64,000 nucleotides of DNA from an uncultured Pleomorphomonas sp. (GCA_937868725.1 CALMMQ010000047.1:27797-91796), one strand, 5' to 3'. Shown: positions 43,962 to 54,873, numbered from the stretch's first letter. Made by a program: numbers and translations. The notes: a model not told the origin generated them from the letters alone.

Positions 43962-44567
43962 ATGTTTCTCACCATCGTCGATTTTGTCGGCTGCTTCGCC
44001 TTTGCCGTCAGTGGCGGCGTGCGCGCCGTCGAGCGCCGCCTCGACCCGTTCGGCATCGTCTTCCTGGCCTTCGTGGCCGCGACCTTCGGCGGCATCATCC
44101 GCGACGTGGTCATCGGCGCCGTGCCGCCGGTGGCCTTTGCCACCTGGCACTACTTCGCCATTTCCTGTCTGGCGGGCCTGGCCTGCATCTTCGCCTACAA
44201 GCCGATCGCCCGTCTGGCGGCGCCGGTGGCGGTGTTCGACGCCATCGGCCTCGGGCTCTACGTGGTCATCGGCACGCGCAAGGCCATGGATGCCGGCCTG
44301 TCGCCGCTGATGGCGGCGGTGCTCGGCATGCTGACGGCCATCGGCGGCGGCATCGGCCGCGACATTCTGGCGGCCCAGACGCCGATGGTGCTGCACAAGG
44401 AGATCTACGCCCTCGCCGCCCTGCTCGGCGCTCTGGTGGTCTCGGTCGGCGACTACTATCATCTGCCGGATCTGCTGGTGGCCGCGGCGGGAGCGGCGAC
44501 AGCGACGCTGCTGCGCCTGGCCGCCATGCGCTGGGACTGGAACCTCAGGCCGCCCCACCAGAGGTGA
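43962..44567 (+). CDS. TRIC/UPF0126-family membrane protein
   Basis: The 201-residue inner-membrane protein has about six or seven helices arranged as two similar halves. The GIIRDVV loop (FGGIIRDVVIG) and its second-half counterpart GGGIGRDIL are the family hallmark, matching bacterial TRIC-like channels of the UPF0126 (YicG) group. They are thought to be cation channels or glycine-related transporters. ATG at 43962 places the first helix at the N-terminus. It is 32 bp upstream of the photolyase gene. Confidence 0.88.
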   Translation: MFLTIVDFVGCFAFAVSGGVRAVERRLDPFGIVFLAFVAATFGGIIRDVVIGAVPPVAFATWHYFAISCLAGLACIFAYKPIARLAAPVAVFDAIGLGLYVVIGTRKAMDAGLSPLMAAVLGMLTAIGGGIGRDILAAQTPMVLHKEIYALAALLGALVVSVGDYYHLPDLLVAAAGAATATLLRLAAMRWDWNLRPPHQR

Positions 44568-44599
44568 CGGCGCCCGTCCGCCAAGGCAAGGACAGACCG

Positions 44600-46063
44600 A
44601 TGAGCCACGCTAGCGCCGCCACGGACACCGACCGCCCCGTCCTCGTCTGGCTGCGCGACGACCTGCGCCTCGCCGATCATCCGGCCTTCGCCGCCGCCGC
44701 CGAGAGCGGCGCACCGGTCATCAGCCTCTACGTTCTCGAGGAGGGCACGCCCCGGCGACCGCTCGGTGGCGCCAGCCGCTGGTGGCTGGGCCGCAGTCTG
44801 GCCGCCCTCGCCACCGATCTGGCGCGCCTCGGTGGCCGTCTGACGCTGCGGCGCGGTGATCCGGGCACCATCGTGCCGGCGGTCGCCGCCAGCACCGGCG
44901 CCCGGCTCGTCACCTGGAACCGCCGTTACGACCGGCAAGGCCGGGCCATCGACGACGACATTGAAGCCCAGCTCCGCCAGCGCGGCGTCGCGGTCGCCCA
45001 TTTTGCCGGCGCGCTGATCGCCGAACCGGCGACGGTGACGTCGAAGTCGGGCACGCCGTTCCGCGTCTTCACGCCGTTCTGGCGCAGTCTGGCGCCGCGT
45101 CTCGACACGCTGGCCGAACCGCCGCCACGGCCGCGCGGACTGCGACCGTATGATGGGCCGCTCGCCAGCGATCGCCTCGACGACTGGCAGTTGCAACCCA
45201 CCGCGCCCGACTGGTCGAGCGGTTTGGCCGGCCGCTGGAGACCGGGCGAAGCCGGCGCCCAGGCCCGGCTCGCCGCCTTCGTCGACCATGGTCTCGGCCG
45301 CTACGCCGCCGAGCGCGACTACCCGGCGTGCGATGCCGTCTCCGGCCTGTCGCCGCATCTGCGCTTCGGCGAAGTCGCGGTCGCCAGGGTGATCGCCGCC
45401 GTCCGCATGACCGCCGCGCGGCAGGCGTTGCCGGTCGGCAGCGCCGACAAGTTCCTGTCGGAGATCGGTTGGCGCGAGTTTGCCTGGCACACGCTCAGCC
45501 ATTTCCCCGACCTCGCCATCGCCAACTTCCAGCCGGCCTTCGACCGCTTCCCCTGGGCGCCGACCAACGACCGGCTGCTGTCGGCCTGGACCGGCGGCCG
45601 CACCGGCTACCCCATCGTCGACGCCGGCATGCGCGAACTGTGGCAGACCGGCTTCATGCACAACCGTGTGCGCATGATCGCCGCGAGCTTCCTGACCAAG
45701 CACCTGCGGCTCGACTGGCGCACCGGCGAGCAATGGTTCTGGGACACGCTGGTCGACGCCGATCCGGCCAGCAACCCATTCGGCTGGCAGTGGGTGGCCG
45801 GTTCGGGCGCCGACGCGGCGCCGTATTTCCGCGTCTTCAATCCGACGCTGCAAGGCGAAACCTACGACCCGGAGGGGCGCTACGTGCGCACCTATGTGCC
45901 CGAGCTCAGGGGCCTGCCCGACCGGCTTATCCACCGCCCGGGGAGCGGCGACCTGTTCGCGGCGCCGACCGGCTATCCGCCGCCGATCGTCGACCATGCG
46001 GCGGCACGGGCAGCGGCGCTTGCCGCCTTCGCCAGTCTTGGCGACGACAAACACCATCTTTGA
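44600..46063 (+). CDS. phrB: Deoxyribodipyrimidine photolyase (cryptochrome/photolyase family)
   Basis: This 487-residue cytoplasmic flavoprotein repairs UV-induced pyrimidine dimers with blue light. It starts VLVWLRDDLRLADHPAF, and the FAD-binding C-terminal half shows EIGWREFAWHTLSHFP, TGYPIVDAGMRELWQTGFMH, NRVRMIAASFLTKHL and the end-stretch NPTLQGETYDPEGRYV. These fit class I CPD photolyases that use a folate or deazaflavin antenna. The frame is open far upstream (to 43079), but ATG at 44600 is where homology begins. Confidence 0.92.
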   Translation: MSHASAATDTDRPVLVWLRDDLRLADHPAFAAAAESGAPVISLYVLEEGTPRRPLGGASRWWLGRSLAALATDLARLGGRLTLRRGDPGTIVPAVAASTGARLVTWNRRYDRQGRAIDDDIEAQLRQRGVAVAHFAGALIAEPATVTSKSGTPFRVFTPFWRSLAPRLDTLAEPPPRPRGLRPYDGPLASDRLDDWQLQPTAPDWSSGLAGRWRPGEAGAQARLAAFVDHGLGRYAAERDYPACDAVSGLSPHLRFGEVAVARVIAAVRMTAARQALPVGSADKFLSEIGWREFAWHTLSHFPDLAIANFQPAFDRFPWAPTNDRLLSAWTGGRTGYPIVDAGMRELWQTGFMHNRVRMIAASFLTKHLRLDWRTGEQWFWDTLVDADPASNPFGWQWVAGSGADAAPYFRVFNPTLQGETYDPEGRYVRTYVPELRGLPDRLIHRPGSGDLFAAPTGYPPPIVDHAAARAAALAAFASLGDDKHHL

Positions 46064-46125
46064 TGGAAATCGACCGCCGAAAGCCGGGACAAAGCGCCAT
46101 TCTTGGGTTATAGACGGGTTCGATC

Positions 46126-47274
46126 ATGCCAACAATTACAACGACCTCCGCCCTCACTGAAGCCTGCGCCCATCTTGCCGGTTTCCCCTTCGTCACCGTC
46201 GATACAGAATTCCTGCGCGAAAGCACCTTCTGGCCGAAGCTGTGCGTCGTCCAGCTGGCTTGCGACGATCAGGCCTACGTGGTCGACGCGCTCGCCCCCG
46301 GCATGGACCTGAAGCCGTTCTTCGAGCTGATGTCCAACCCGGCCGTGCTCAAGGTGTTCCACGCCGCCCGCCAGGACATCGAGATCATCTGGCATCTCGG
46401 CGGCTTCATGCCCGGCCCGGTGTTCGACACGCAGGTGGCGGCCATGGTCTGCGGCTTCGGCGACTCGATCTCCTACGATCAGCTGGTGGCCCGCATCACC
46501 GGCGTGGTGCTCGACAAGTCGCACCGCTTCACCGACTGGTCGCGCCGGCCGCTCAGCCAGAGCCAGTTCGACTATGCCGAGGCCGACGTCACCCACCTGC
46601 GCGACGTCTACCGTCACCTCGACGCCATGCTGGAAAAATCGGGCCGCAGCACCTGGGTCGACGAGGAGCTGGCGGTGCTGACGTCGGTCAGCACCTACCA
46701 CACCGATCCGGAAGACGCCTGGCAGCGGCTGCGCATGCGCGTCAAGAAGCCGCGCGAGCTGGTCATCCTCAAGGAGATCGCCGCCTGGCGCGAACGCGAG
46801 GCGCAGGGCCGCGACGTGCCGCGCGCGCGCGTCCTCAAGGACGACACCATCTACGAGATCGCCGTGCAGGCGCCGACCACCACCGAGGCGCTCGGCCAGC
46901 TCCGCACCGTGCCGCGCGGCTGGGAACGGTCGCGTTCGGGCGAGGAAATCATCTCTGCCGTGCGCCGCGCCCTCGACACGCCCAAGGAGGACTGGCCGCG
47001 CCTGCCCAAGACGCGCCACATGCCCGAGGGGACCGGCGCCGCCGTCGACCTGATGAAGGTGCTGCTGAAGCTGGTATCGGAAGCCGAGGGCGTCGCCTCC
47101 AAGGTGATCGCCACAGTGGACGAGCTCGAAGACATCGCCGCTTCCGACGACGCCGACGTGCCGGTGATGCGCGGCTGGCGGCGCGAAATGTTCGGCAATC
47201 TCGCTCTCAAGCTCAAGCGCGGCGAACTGGCGCTGACCTTCGACGGCAAGAAGATCATCGCCGTCGACCGCTGA
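46126..47274 (+). CDS. rnd: Ribonuclease D
   Basis: This 382-residue 3'-5' exoribonuclease matures tRNA and other small RNAs. The DEDD catalytic motifs are visible as VTVDTEFLRE, VFHAARQDIEI and YAEADVTHLRDVY, and an HRDC-type helical region follows (RELVILKEIAAWREREAQGRD, residues 208-228). The length is standard. The gene is preceded by its own small promoter region and ends at a bidirectional terminator facing ppx. Confidence 0.95.
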   Translation: MPTITTTSALTEACAHLAGFPFVTVDTEFLRESTFWPKLCVVQLACDDQAYVVDALAPGMDLKPFFELMSNPAVLKVFHAARQDIEIIWHLGGFMPGPVFDTQVAAMVCGFGDSISYDQLVARITGVVLDKSHRFTDWSRRPLSQSQFDYAEADVTHLRDVYRHLDAMLEKSGRSTWVDEELAVLTSVSTYHTDPEDAWQRLRMRVKKPRELVILKEIAAWREREAQGRDVPRARVLKDDTIYEIAVQAPTTTEALGQLRTVPRGWERSRSGEEIISAVRRALDTPKEDWPRLPKTRHMPEGTGAAVDLMKVLLKLVSEAEGVASKVIATVDELEDIAASDDADVPVMRGWRREMFGNLALKLKRGELALTFDGKKIIAVDR

Positions 47275-47301
47275 GCCGGACGCCAACGCCCGAGATGACC
47301 G

Positions 47302-47333
47302 AAGGCCGGACCGACGCCCGTCGATCCGGCCTT
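47302..47333. terminator. Bidirectional terminator between rnd and ppx
   Basis: AAGGCCGGA (47302-47310) pairs with TCCGGCCTT (47325-47333), with an inner CGAC/GTCG stem around GCCC. It lies between two convergent genes, and T-rich bases follow on the plus strand (GGCGTTTG). Confidence 0.65.
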
Positions 47334-47355
47334 GGCGTTTGTGGGCCGACGATGG

Positions 47356-48909
47356 TCAGCCGACGACGCGGATGACGCCGTCGTCGAGGCCGCCGACCTT
47401 GGCCAGCTGGACCAGGCGCTTGATCAGCCGCTCGCCGACGAGATCGGCCAGTTCGCCCGGCAGTTCCAGCACCAGCCGGTCGCTCTCCTGGAGAATGCGC
47501 GTCTTGGGCAGCACACCGTGCATCGAGGCCGAGATCAGGTAGGCGACGCGCATGACGGCGCCGAGCGTCCGGGCCCGCTCCTTGAGACGGGTGGTGGCCA
47601 GTTCGCGGATGCGCGGGCTGACCGCCTCGTCGATCAGGCCGACGTGGCGATAGAACACGGCCAGCGACAGGTAGGCGCGGCCGGGGTGGTCGATGCCGAC
47701 AAAACTGGCGTTGGACAGGATGCCGAGGCTCTGCTCGCCGCGATAGTCGGGATGGGCGCGCCAGCCGATGTCGGAAACGAGGCAGGCGGCGTGGCGCAAC
47801 CGCACTTCGTCGTCGGTCTCGTCGATACCGAGGGCGCGGAAGGCCTCCCCCGACCACGGAACCAGTTCCTCGGCGTGGCGGGGCGAGCGCGAGCGCAACT
47901 GGTTGAGTTCGGCAGCGGCTTCGATCAGCGGATCGAGGACGCGCTCCTCGGCCGACAGCTCTTCGTAGAGATGGCCTTCGCGGACTCCGAGCGCCGAAAT
48001 CACCACCTGCGACGGCCGGACGGCCCGGATCACCTGTTCCAGCACCAGGGCACCGAAGGGCAGCAGGATCTGGCGCGCCTTGGAGACGGCGGTGATGCGG
48101 TCGATGGACTGGACGTCGCGACGGGCCACCATGCGGGCGAACTCCAGCGCCTCGTCGGCGGGGATCGCGTAGTTGTGCATGACGTGCAGCGGGTAGCCCT
48201 TCTCGAACATGTGCAGATGGGCGAGCGAACGCCAGGTGCCGCCGACGGCGTAGAACGGCAGGCCGTCGCAGGGCATCTGCAGCGAGGCCGGCACCAGCGC
48301 CTCGGCGACGATGCGTTCGGCCTTGCGGATCGAACCTTCGGCCGCTTCGGCCAGGCGCAGACCGCCGAGCGGATAGCTCTTGCCAACGCCGACGGCGCCA
48401 TTCTCGATGCGGATCAGCTCAAGGCTGCCGCCGCCGAGATCGCCGACGATGCCGTGGGCCTTGTTGATGCCCGACATGACGCCGAGGGCCGACAGGCGCG
48501 CTTCCTCGGGGCCGGACAGCAGGCAGACCTTGGCGCCGCAGATCTTTTCGACGTTCTTGAGGAAGTCCTTGCCGTTCTCGGCATCGCGCGAGGCGGCCGT
48601 GGCCAGGATGTAGATGGCGACCGAACCGCTCTGATCGGCCAGCATCTTGAAGCGGCGGATGGCGGCCAGCGCCTGATCGACCGATTCCGTCTTCATCCGC
48701 CCGGTGGAGGCCAGGCCCTTGCCGAGGCCGGCCAGCATCTTCTCATTGAAGAGCATGGTCGGCGCGCGGCTGAGACGTTCGTAGATGACCAGACGGACCG
48801 AGTTCGAGCCGATGTCGATGACCGAGACCGGACCGAAGCCCGGCAGGCGGCCGGGCGCCTCACATTGGCAGGGAGCGCTTGCGTCGACCGATGATTGACT
48901 TGGGGGCAT
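47356..48909 (-). CDS. ppx: Exopolyphosphatase (Ppx/GppA family)
   Basis: The 517-residue cytoplasmic protein has the ASKHA fold of Ppx/Gpp[17 protein letters not shown], the ATP-binding segment [15 protein letters not shown], and [14 protein letters not shown] in the second half. Exopolyphosphatase releases phosphate from the ends of polyphosphate and family members also degrade pppGpp. The start could be GTG at 48930 or ATG at 48909; neither has a clear ribosome-binding site. The gene overlaps the end of ppk by about 50 bp, so the synthetic and degradative polyphosphate enzymes are coupled. Confidence 0.92.
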   Translation of the reverse strand: MPPSQSSVDASAPCQCEAPGRLPGFGPVSVIDIGSNSVRLVIYERLSRAPTMLFNEKMLAGLGKGLASTGRMKTESVDQALAAIRRFKMLADQSGSVAIYILATAASRDAENGKDFLKNVEKICGAKVCLLSGPEEARLSALGVMSGINKAHGIVGDLGGGSLELIRIENGAVGVGKSYPLGGLRLAEAAEGSIRKAERIVAEALVPASLQMPCDGLPFYAVGGTWRSLAHLHMFEKGYPLHVMHNYAIPADEALEFARMVARRDVQSIDRITAVSKARQILLPFGALVLEQVIRAVRPSQVVISALGVREGHLYEELSAEERVLDPLIEAAAELNQLRSRSPRHAEELVPWSGEAFRALGIDETDDEVRLRHAACLVSDIGWRAHPDYRGEQSLGILSNASFVGIDHPGRAYLSLAVFYRHVGLIDEAVSPRIRELATTRLKERARTLGAVMRVAYLISASMHGVLPKTRILQESDRLVLELPGELADLVGERLIKRLVQLAKVGGLDDGVIRVVG

Positions 48910-51070
48910 CTTTTTCAAGAGAATGTCCACGTCCCGAAAGCGATGGATTGGTCATGAAGTACTGATGGACGTTGAACGGCTCCTCGCCGGCCTCGGGAAC
49001 GATCCGGACATGACTGCCGTCGGGCAGGAGACGCCAGCTCTGCTGGTTGTCCCGCATGTTGGCCACCATGATCTGATCGACGATCTGGGCGTGAACCGTC
49101 TCCGTGTTGAGTGGCACCAGCACCTCGACCCTCCGATCGAGATTGCGCGGCATCATGTCCGCGGATCCGATGTAGACTGTCGCGCCGGGGTGTGGCAACC
49201 CGTGGCCATTACCGAAGCAGAAGATGCGGCTGTGCTCGAGGAAGCGGCCGACAATCGATTTCACCCGGATATTGTCGGAAAAACCCTTAATCTGCGGCCG
49301 CAGACAGCAGATGCCGCGCACCACGATGTCCACCGACACGCCGGCCTGGCTGGCGCGATAGAGAGCATCGATGATGTCGGAATCCACAAGAGAATTCATT
49401 TTCATCCAGATCTGACCGACCCGCCCGGCCTGGACATGGGCGACTTCGCCCTCGATGCTGTCGATGATGGTCTTGCGCAGGGTGAACGGACTCATGGCGA
49501 GCGCGTTGAGCTGCTGCGGCTCGGCATAGCCGGTGATGAAGTTGAAGACGCGCGCCACGTCCTGGGCGATCACCTTGTCGGCGGTGAAGTAGCTGAGGTC
49601 GGTGTAGATCTTGGCGGTGATCGGGTGGTAGTTGCCGGTGCCGAGATGGCAGTAGGTGACGAGCCCCTGCCCTTCGCGCCGCACCACCATGCTGAGCTTG
49701 GCGTGGGTCTTGAGCTCGAAGAAGCCGAACACCACCTGCACGCCGGCGCGTTCGAGGTCGCGGGCCCAGCGGATGTTGGCCTCCTCGTCGAAGCGGGCCT
49801 TGAGCTCGACCAGCGCCGTCACCGACTTGCCGGCTTCGGCCGCCTCGATCAGCGTCCGGACGATGGGACTGTCGTAGGAGGTGCGGTAGAGCGTCTGCTT
49901 GATGGCGACGACGTCGGGGTCGGCCGCCGCCTGATGCAGAAACTGCACCACGACATCAAACGATTCATACGGGTGATGGACGACGATGTCCTTCTGGCGG
50001 ATGGCGGCGAAGCAGTCGCCGGCATGCTCGCGGATGCGCTCGGGATAGCGCGGCGTATAGGGCTTGAACTTGAGGTCGGGCCGGTCGAGCGACACCAGCT
50101 GGCTGAGGTCGTTGAGGGCCAGCGCCTCGGCCAGGAGATGCACCTCCGACGGCTCGCAGCCGAGGGCGTGCGACACGAAGTCGCGCAGCGGTGCCGGCGT
50201 CGACCGCTCGAACTCGGCGCGGATCACCAGGCCCTTGCGGCGCCGCTTCAGCGCCGTCTCGAACAGGCGGACCAGGTCTTCGGCCTCTTCTTCCACTTCG
50301 AGATCGCTGTCGCGGATGATGCGGAAGGCGCCCTGACCACGCACGGTGTAGCCGGGGAACAGGCGGCCGATGAACAGGGTGATCATCTGCTCCATCATGA
50401 TGAAGCGGACGGTGGCGGGATCCTTGGGGTTCTGCGGCAGGCGCACGAAGCGGTCGATCTTCGAGGCCATACGGATGAGGGCCATCAGCCCTTCGCCGTC
50501 GCGGACGCGCACGAGGTCGAGGGCGACGGTGAAGCCGAGGTTGGGAATGAACGGGAAGGGGTGGGCCGGATCGAGGGCGAGCGGGGTCAGCACCGGAAAG
50601 ATCGACGACAGGAAGTAGTCCTCGAGCCAGACTTCCTCGGCCTTTTCCAGCTTGTCGGCGGTGACGATGACGATGCCGGCCCGTTCGAGCTCGTCGCGCA
50701 GCGTGTGCCAGCGCGCCTGCTGGGCATCGGTCAGCTGGGCGGCGGCGGCGGAGATGACCTGCATCTGCTCGGACGGCGTCAGGCCGTCGTCGGACAGCGT
50801 GGTGACGCGCTCGCGGATCTGTCCCTTGATGCCGGCGACGCGCACCATGAAGAACTCGTCGAGGTTGTTGGCCGAGATCGACAGGAAGCGCACCTGCTCC
50901 AGCAGCGGGTGGTTGGGGTTTTCCGATTCCTCGAGAACGCGGCGATTGAAGCCGAGCCAGGAGATTTCACGGTTGATGAACCGCGTCGGATCCTTGAACG
51001 ACAGGGTTGTCGCATCCGGCGTCGTCGGTTCGCTGGCCAGACCGGATTCGGAATTGATGTTGTCAGCCAT
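48860..51070 (-). CDS. ppk: Polyphosphate kinase 1
   Basis: This 736-residue cytoplasmic or membrane-associated enzyme makes inorganic polyphosphate from ATP. It starts near [19 protein letters not shown] (N-domain) and has the two phospholipase-D-like catalytic domains, with the autophosphorylated His expected in the segment [20 protein letters not shown] and the second His in [10 protein letters not shown]. Length is typical. ATG at 51070 is favoured over a TTG six codons earlier. It lies upstream of ppx in the same operon. Confidence 0.95.
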   Translation of the reverse strand: MADNINSESGLASEPTTPDATTLSFKDPTRFINREISWLGFNRRVLEESENPNHPLLEQVRFLSISANNLDEFFMVRVAGIKGQIRERVTTLSDDGLTPSEQMQVISAAAAQLTDAQQARWHTLRDELERAGIVIVTADKLEKAEEVWLEDYFLSSIFPVLTPLALDPAHPFPFIPNLGFTVALDLVRVRDGEGLMALIRMASKIDRFVRLPQNPKDPATVRFIMMEQMITLFIGRLFPGYTVRGQGAFRIIRDSDLEVEEEAEDLVRLFETALKRRRKGLVIRAEFERSTPAPLRDFVSHALGCEPSEVHLLAEALALNDLSQLVSLDRPDLKFKPYTPRYPERIREHAGDCFAAIRQKDIVVHHPYESFDVVVQFLHQAAADPDVVAIKQTLYRTSYDSPIVRTLIEAAEAGKSVTALVELKARFDEEANIRWARDLERAGVQVVFGFFELKTHAKLSMVVRREGQGLVTYCHLGTGNYHPITAKIYTDLSYFTADKVIAQDVARVFNFITGYAEPQQLNALAMSPFTLRKTIIDSIEGEVAHVQAGRVGQIWMKMNSLVDSDIIDALYRASQAGVSVDIVVRGICCLRPQIKGFSDNIRVKSIVGRFLEHSRIFCFGNGHGLPHPGATVYIGSADMMPRNLDRRVEVLVPLNTETVHAQIVDQIMVANMRDNQQSWRLLPDGSHVRIVPEAGEEPFNVHQYFMTNPSLSGRGHSLEKDAPKSIIGRRKRSLPM

Positions 51071-51242
51071 GTTTGCCACCGCCCCCAATGGGCAGAGCCG
51101 ATCGCCTCACGAGAGCGCCAGCGTCAGCCCAACCCCAAAATAATGGTTCGGGGCGATTGTTGCACGGCTATTGTGACAATTTGCCCAACGCGCCAAGGCT
51201 TTTGGTCAAAAAGCTGCGCCGCGCCCAACGGAACTAGCCGCT

Positions 51243-51926
51243 TCAGTCGCTGTCGGTCGGATCGAGCACGTCGGCGGCGATGGCCCGGGTGATCCGGCGG
51301 CCGCGAGCCAGCGATTCACGGTCGAGGGCGTCGACCACCGAGGAGGCGGCGGCGAACGAGCGCTCCATGCGCAGCAGCAGGTAATCGAGCACGCCGACAT
51401 CGACCTCGAGCTGGCGATCGGCCAGCAGTTTGACCATCACTTCGCGCAGGTGCTGGTCGTCGGGTGGGCCGAGGAACGCCGGCTGGGCAGCCCGAAGGCG
51501 CGACAGCAGATCGGGCAGCGTCACCCCCCATTGGGCCGGGGTGGTGCGGGCGGTCAGCAGCACCGAGGCGCCGCGGCCGCGGGCCGCGTTGATGAGGTGG
51601 AACAGCGCCGCCTCGTCGAGGGTGGCATCATCGATGTCCTCGACCGCGACGGCGCCATGTCCGACCAGTTCGGTCGGATCGCGATGGCCCAGTTCGGCCG
51701 CCGGCACGATGATGGCGCCGCTTTTGGCCGCCCAGATGTGAACGAGATGGGTCTTGCCCGAGCCTTGCGGGCCGATGAGCAGCACGGCCAGCGCCGGCCA
51801 GTCGGGCCAGGCGTCGATGAAGGCCATGGCGTCGCGGTTGGCCTCGCCGACCAGGAAATCGGCGCGGCCGTATTGCGGCTCATGGGGCATGGAAAGCGGC
51901 AACTGCCGGGGTCTCGACCTGCTCAT
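51243..51926 (-). CDS. hdaA: HdaA, DnaA regulatory-inactivator homologue
   Basis: This 227-residue AAA+ protein resembles the ATPase part of DnaA. The N-terminus has RQLPLSM, a clamp-binding motif like that of Hda, followed by Walker A GPQGSGKTHLV (about 52-62), a Walker B-like AVEDIDDA and sensor residues in LLTARTTPAQW. Hda with the beta clamp promotes hydrolysis of DnaA-ATP and limits re-initiation of replication. It overlaps the AI-2E permease gene by 4 bp. Confidence 0.9.
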   Translation of the reverse strand: MSRSRPRQLPLSMPHEPQYGRADFLVGEANRDAMAFIDAWPDWPALAVLLIGPQGSGKTHLVHIWAAKSGAIIVPAAELGHRDPTELVGHGAVAVEDIDDATLDEAALFHLINAARGRGASVLLTARTTPAQWGVTLPDLLSRLRAAQPAFLGPPDDQHLREVMVKLLADRQLEVDVGVLDYLLLRMERSFAAASSVVDALDRESLARGRRITRAIAADVLDPTDSD

Positions 51927-53035
51927 GCGACCTCGTCGTGCTCCCCACTGGCCTCGGTCTCAACCGTCCGGATGCGCTGCTGCCCCCAATAGATCGGACT
52001 GTCGAGATACTTGCCGAGGACAAAGCGGATCAGCACCGCCAACGCCGAGGCGGACGGCACGGCGATGAGCAGCCCCAGGAAGCCGAACAGGGCACCGAAG
52101 GCGAACAGGGCGAACATCAGCCAGACCGGATGCAGTCCGACCTTGGAGCCGATCAGCTTGGGCTGCAGCACGTTGCCTTCGACGAACTGCCCGAAGAGGA
52201 AGATGACGGCGACGACCACCACCGACGTCCAGTCGGGCGGGAACTGGAACAGCGCCACGCCAATGGCCAGCGCACCGCCGCCGAACGAGCCGAGATAGGG
52301 CACGAAACTGATGAGGCCGGCGAACAGGCCGATCAGCAAGCCGAAGTCGAGACCGGCCAGCGACAGCGCCACGGCGTAGAACAGCCCGACCAGCGCCGAC
52401 ACCGATACCTGACCGCGCACGAAGCGGGCGACGCCGAGATTCATTTCGGCGGCCAGCGCCCGGATGGTGGGCTGACTCTGGCGCGGCAGCCAGCCGTCGA
52501 CGGTCTCGATCATCCGGTCCCAGTCGATCAGCATGTAGAAGGCGACCACTGGCGTCACCACCGCCAGCGACACGATCGACACGACGACGCGGCTGCCGCT
52601 CCACACCTTGGCCAGCAGCGTCGTCAGCATGCTGGTGCCGTCGGAGACGAAGGAGCCGAGCGAGCCACGAATGTCGGTGGAGGAGATGTGCAGCACCCGG
52701 AACAGCTTGGTGCCGGCCTGCTGGGTCAGCCACTTCTGCAGCCCGTCGAGATAGCGCGGCAGATTGATGATGAAGCTCTCGGCCTGGGTCGCCAGCACCG
52801 GCACGATGATGATCAGCAGCATCACGAGGACGACGACGAACACGCCGAGGATCAGCGCCGCCGCCCAGGTGCGTGACAGGCCGAGGCCGGTCAGCCGGTC
52901 GGCGACGGGGTCGAGCAGGTAGGCGAGCGCCATGCCCGCGACGAAGGGTAGCAGGATCTCCGAGAACTCGTACAGCAACAGCACGAAAACCAGCGCCGTT
53001 GCCAGCCAGAATAAGGCGGTGTTCCTGATCGTCAC
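51923..53035 (-). CDS. AI-2E-family membrane transporter
   Basis: The 370-residue inner-membrane protein has seven or eight helices, starting TIRNTALFWLATALVFVLLL and including the family block SFVPYLGSFGGGALAIGVAL and KLIGSKVGLHPVWLMFALF. AI-2E proteins (PerM/TqsA group) include efflux permeases and Na+/H+ antiporters, and the substrate here is unknown. The GTG at 53035 directly follows the upstream stop and has AGGGA; larger in-frame extensions run into other genes. It overlaps hdaA by 4 bp. Confidence 0.88.
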   Translation of the reverse strand: MTIRNTALFWLATALVFVLLLYEFSEILLPFVAGMALAYLLDPVADRLTGLGLSRTWAAALILGVFVVVLVMLLIIIVPVLATQAESFIINLPRYLDGLQKWLTQQAGTKLFRVLHISSTDIRGSLGSFVSDGTSMLTTLLAKVWSGSRVVVSIVSLAVVTPVVAFYMLIDWDRMIETVDGWLPRQSQPTIRALAAEMNLGVARFVRGQVSVSALVGLFYAVALSLAGLDFGLLIGLFAGLISFVPYLGSFGGGALAIGVALFQFPPDWTSVVVVAVIFLFGQFVEGNVLQPKLIGSKVGLHPVWLMFALFAFGALFGFLGLLIAVPSASALAVLIRFVLGKYLDSPIYWGQQRIRTVETEASGEHDEVA

Positions 53036-53040
53036 GGCAT

Positions 53041-53598
53041 CTATCCCTGCATGTCGCGCAGCCATCCCCTGAGGTAGGCCGCCGCCGATACGACAGTCAA
53101 TACGGCGACGACGATGGCCGTGATATCCACTGCCCATCCCAGCTGCCAGCCGAGCCAGGCGACCGACAGCGCCAGCGTCACGTAGACGATCTGGGCCGCC
53201 GTGTTGGCCTTGGACACCATCAGTGGCACGATCGGCACCGGCCGGTCGGCCACCCACGACAGGATGACGCCGCCGACGATCAGCATGTCGCGGCTGACCA
53301 CCAGAATGGCCAGCCAGACCGGCACTTCCGCTTCGACGGCGAGGACGATGAACAGCGACACCAGCAGCGCCTTGTCGGCGATGGGGTCGAGCAGGCGGCC
53401 GAGTTCGCTCGCCTGACCGGGTACGTGCCGGGCAATGGCGCCGTCGACGGCGTCCGACAGACCGGCCAGCACGAACCCGACGAAGGCCCAGCCGACCTCG
53501 CCGTTGAGAACGAGCAGCACGATGACGGGAACGGCGATGAGCCGGGCGATCGTGATCAGGTTCGGGATGGTCAAGGGCGTGTTTTCCATGGACGTCAT
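53041..53598 (-). CDS. CDP-alcohol phosphatidyltransferase family protein
   Basis: This 185-residue inner-membrane protein has the full CDP-OH-P motif DAVDGAIARHVPGQASELGR followed by LLDPIADK, i.e. D-x2-D-G-x2-A-R...G-x3-D-x3-D, which binds the metal and CDP-diacylglycerol. Hydrophobic helices follow. It most resembles phosphatidylglycerophosphate synthase (PgsA-like), which could be its role in membrane lipid synthesis. Start ATG at 53598, 53589 or 53607 are all possible. It lies 5 bp upstream of the AI-2E permease gene. Confidence 0.85.
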   Translation of the reverse strand: MTSMENTPLTIPNLITIARLIAVPVIVLLVLNGEVGWAFVGFVLAGLSDAVDGAIARHVPGQASELGRLLDPIADKALLVSLFIVLAVEAEVPVWLAILVVSRDMLIVGGVILSWVADRPVPIVPLMVSKANTAAQIVYVTLALSVAWLGWQLGWAVDITAIVVAVLTVVSAAAYLRGWLRDMQG

Positions 53599-53763
53599 GT
53601 TCCACATTTGAGCACGCCACCCGGCCTTTCCAAGATAGACACCCGTCGCGATGGTGCTTTTCCCCCGTCGAAGGGCGCCGAACCGCAGTTTTGACTTGTC
53701 ATTTGGGCGCGTTTCGGCTTCTTGCCGGCATAAAGGCAGCATCCCAGCAAAGGCGGCCATCCC

Positions 53764-54828
53764 ATGCAAGGCAAGAACGGTCTCACCTATCGCGACGCCG
53801 GCGTCGACATCGACGCTGGCAATGCCCTCGTGACGCGCATCAAGCCGCTCGTGAAGGCAACGCGGCGCATCGGCGCCGATGCCGACATCGGCGGCTTCGG
53901 CGGCCTCTTCGATCTCAAGGCCTGCGGCTTCAAGGACCCGGTGCTGTGCGCGGCCAATGACGGCGTCGGCACCAAGCTGGCGGTGGCCATCGAGGCCGGC
54001 ATCCATGGCACCGTCGGCATCGACCTGGTGGCCATGAGCGTCAACGATCTGGTGGTCCAGGGCGCCGAGCCGCTGTTCTTCCTCGACTACTTCGCCACCG
54101 GCCGGCTGTCGGTCGACACGGCCACCGAAGTGGTTGCCGGCATCGCCGATGGCTGCAAGCAGGCCGGCTGCGCCCTGATCGGCGGCGAAACGGCGGAAAT
54201 GCCCGGCATGTACAAGGATGGCGACTATGATCTCGCCGGCTTCGCCGTCGGCGCCGCCGAGCGCGGCGACATCCTGCCGCGGCCGACCGTGACCAGCGGT
54301 GACGTCATTCTCGGCATCGCCTCGTCGGGCGTCCATTCCAACGGTTTTTCGCTGGTGCGCAAGATCGTCTCCCATTCCGGCCTTGGCTACGCCGACGCCG
54401 CGCCGTTCGCCCCCGGCAAGACGCTCGGCGAAGCGCTGCTGGAGCCGACGCGCATCTACGTCAAGCCGCTCCTGGCCGCCCTCCGCGAGACCGGCGCCGT
54501 CAAAGCCCTGGCCCACATCACCGGCGGCGGCTTCGTCGACAACATTCCGCGCGTGCTGCCCGACAAGATGTCGGCGCGCGTCGATCTCTCGGCCATTGCC
54601 GTGCCCAAGGTGTTCGGCTGGCTTGCCGCCATCGGCGGCCTCGACGAGGCGGAGATGGTGCGCACCTTCAACTGCGGCATCGGCATGATCGCCGTCGTGG
54701 CGCCCGAGGACGCTGACCGCGTCGCCGCCGTGCTGGCGCGCGAAGGCGAAAGCGTCATCCGTTTCGGGCGCATGGAAGCCGACGCCGAAGGGCCGCGCAC
54801 GCTGTTCGACGGCACGCTGGCGCTCTGA
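53764..54828 (+). CDS. purM: Phosphoribosylformylglycinamidine cyclo-ligase (AIR synthetase)
   Basis: This 354-residue cytoplasmic enzyme catalyses the fifth step of purine synthesis, the ATP-dependent closure of FGAM to AIR. It begins [16 protein letters not shown] and has [16 protein letters not shown], a metal/substrate loop [20 protein letters not shown], and [12 protein letters not shown], all diagnostic. The C-terminal half carries [17 protein letters not shown]. It precedes purN on the same strand, separated by a hairpin, and diverges from the phosphatidyltransferase gene. Confidence 0.97.
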   Translation: MQGKNGLTYRDAGVDIDAGNALVTRIKPLVKATRRIGADADIGGFGGLFDLKACGFKDPVLCAANDGVGTKLAVAIEAGIHGTVGIDLVAMSVNDLVVQGAEPLFFLDYFATGRLSVDTATEVVAGIADGCKQAGCALIGGETAEMPGMYKDGDYDLAGFAVGAAERGDILPRPTVTSGDVILGIASSGVHSNGFSLVRKIVSHSGLGYADAAPFAPGKTLGEALLEPTRIYVKPLLAALRETGAVKALAHITGGGFVDNIPRVLPDKMSARVDLSAIAVPKVFGWLAAIGGLDEAEMVRTFNCGIGMIAVVAPEDADRVAAVLAREGESVIRFGRMEADAEGPRTLFDGTLAL

Positions 54829-54850
54829 TCGCCCGCCCCGTCCATCCGAG

Positions 54851-54873
54851 CGTCGGGGCCGAGAGTCCCGACG
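54851..54873 (+). promoter_or_regulatory. Intercistronic hairpin between purM and purN
   Basis: CGTCGGG (54851-54857) pairs with CCCGACG (54867-54873) around a 9-nt loop in the 68-bp gap between purM and purN. No T-run, so it probably affects mRNA stability. Confidence 0.4.

Noticed and set aside
43079..44599. In-frame extension of the photolyase gene to 43079
   Set aside because: It overlaps two other genes and lacks homology; the family start is at 44600.
51124..51190. Possible Pho box upstream of ppk
   Set aside because: Only one weak CTGTCAT-like half (TTGTCAC) is present; the second repeat is missing.
51923..53620. 565-codon version of the AI-2E permease
   Set aside because: The first 190 codons read through the phosphatidyltransferase gene in another frame.
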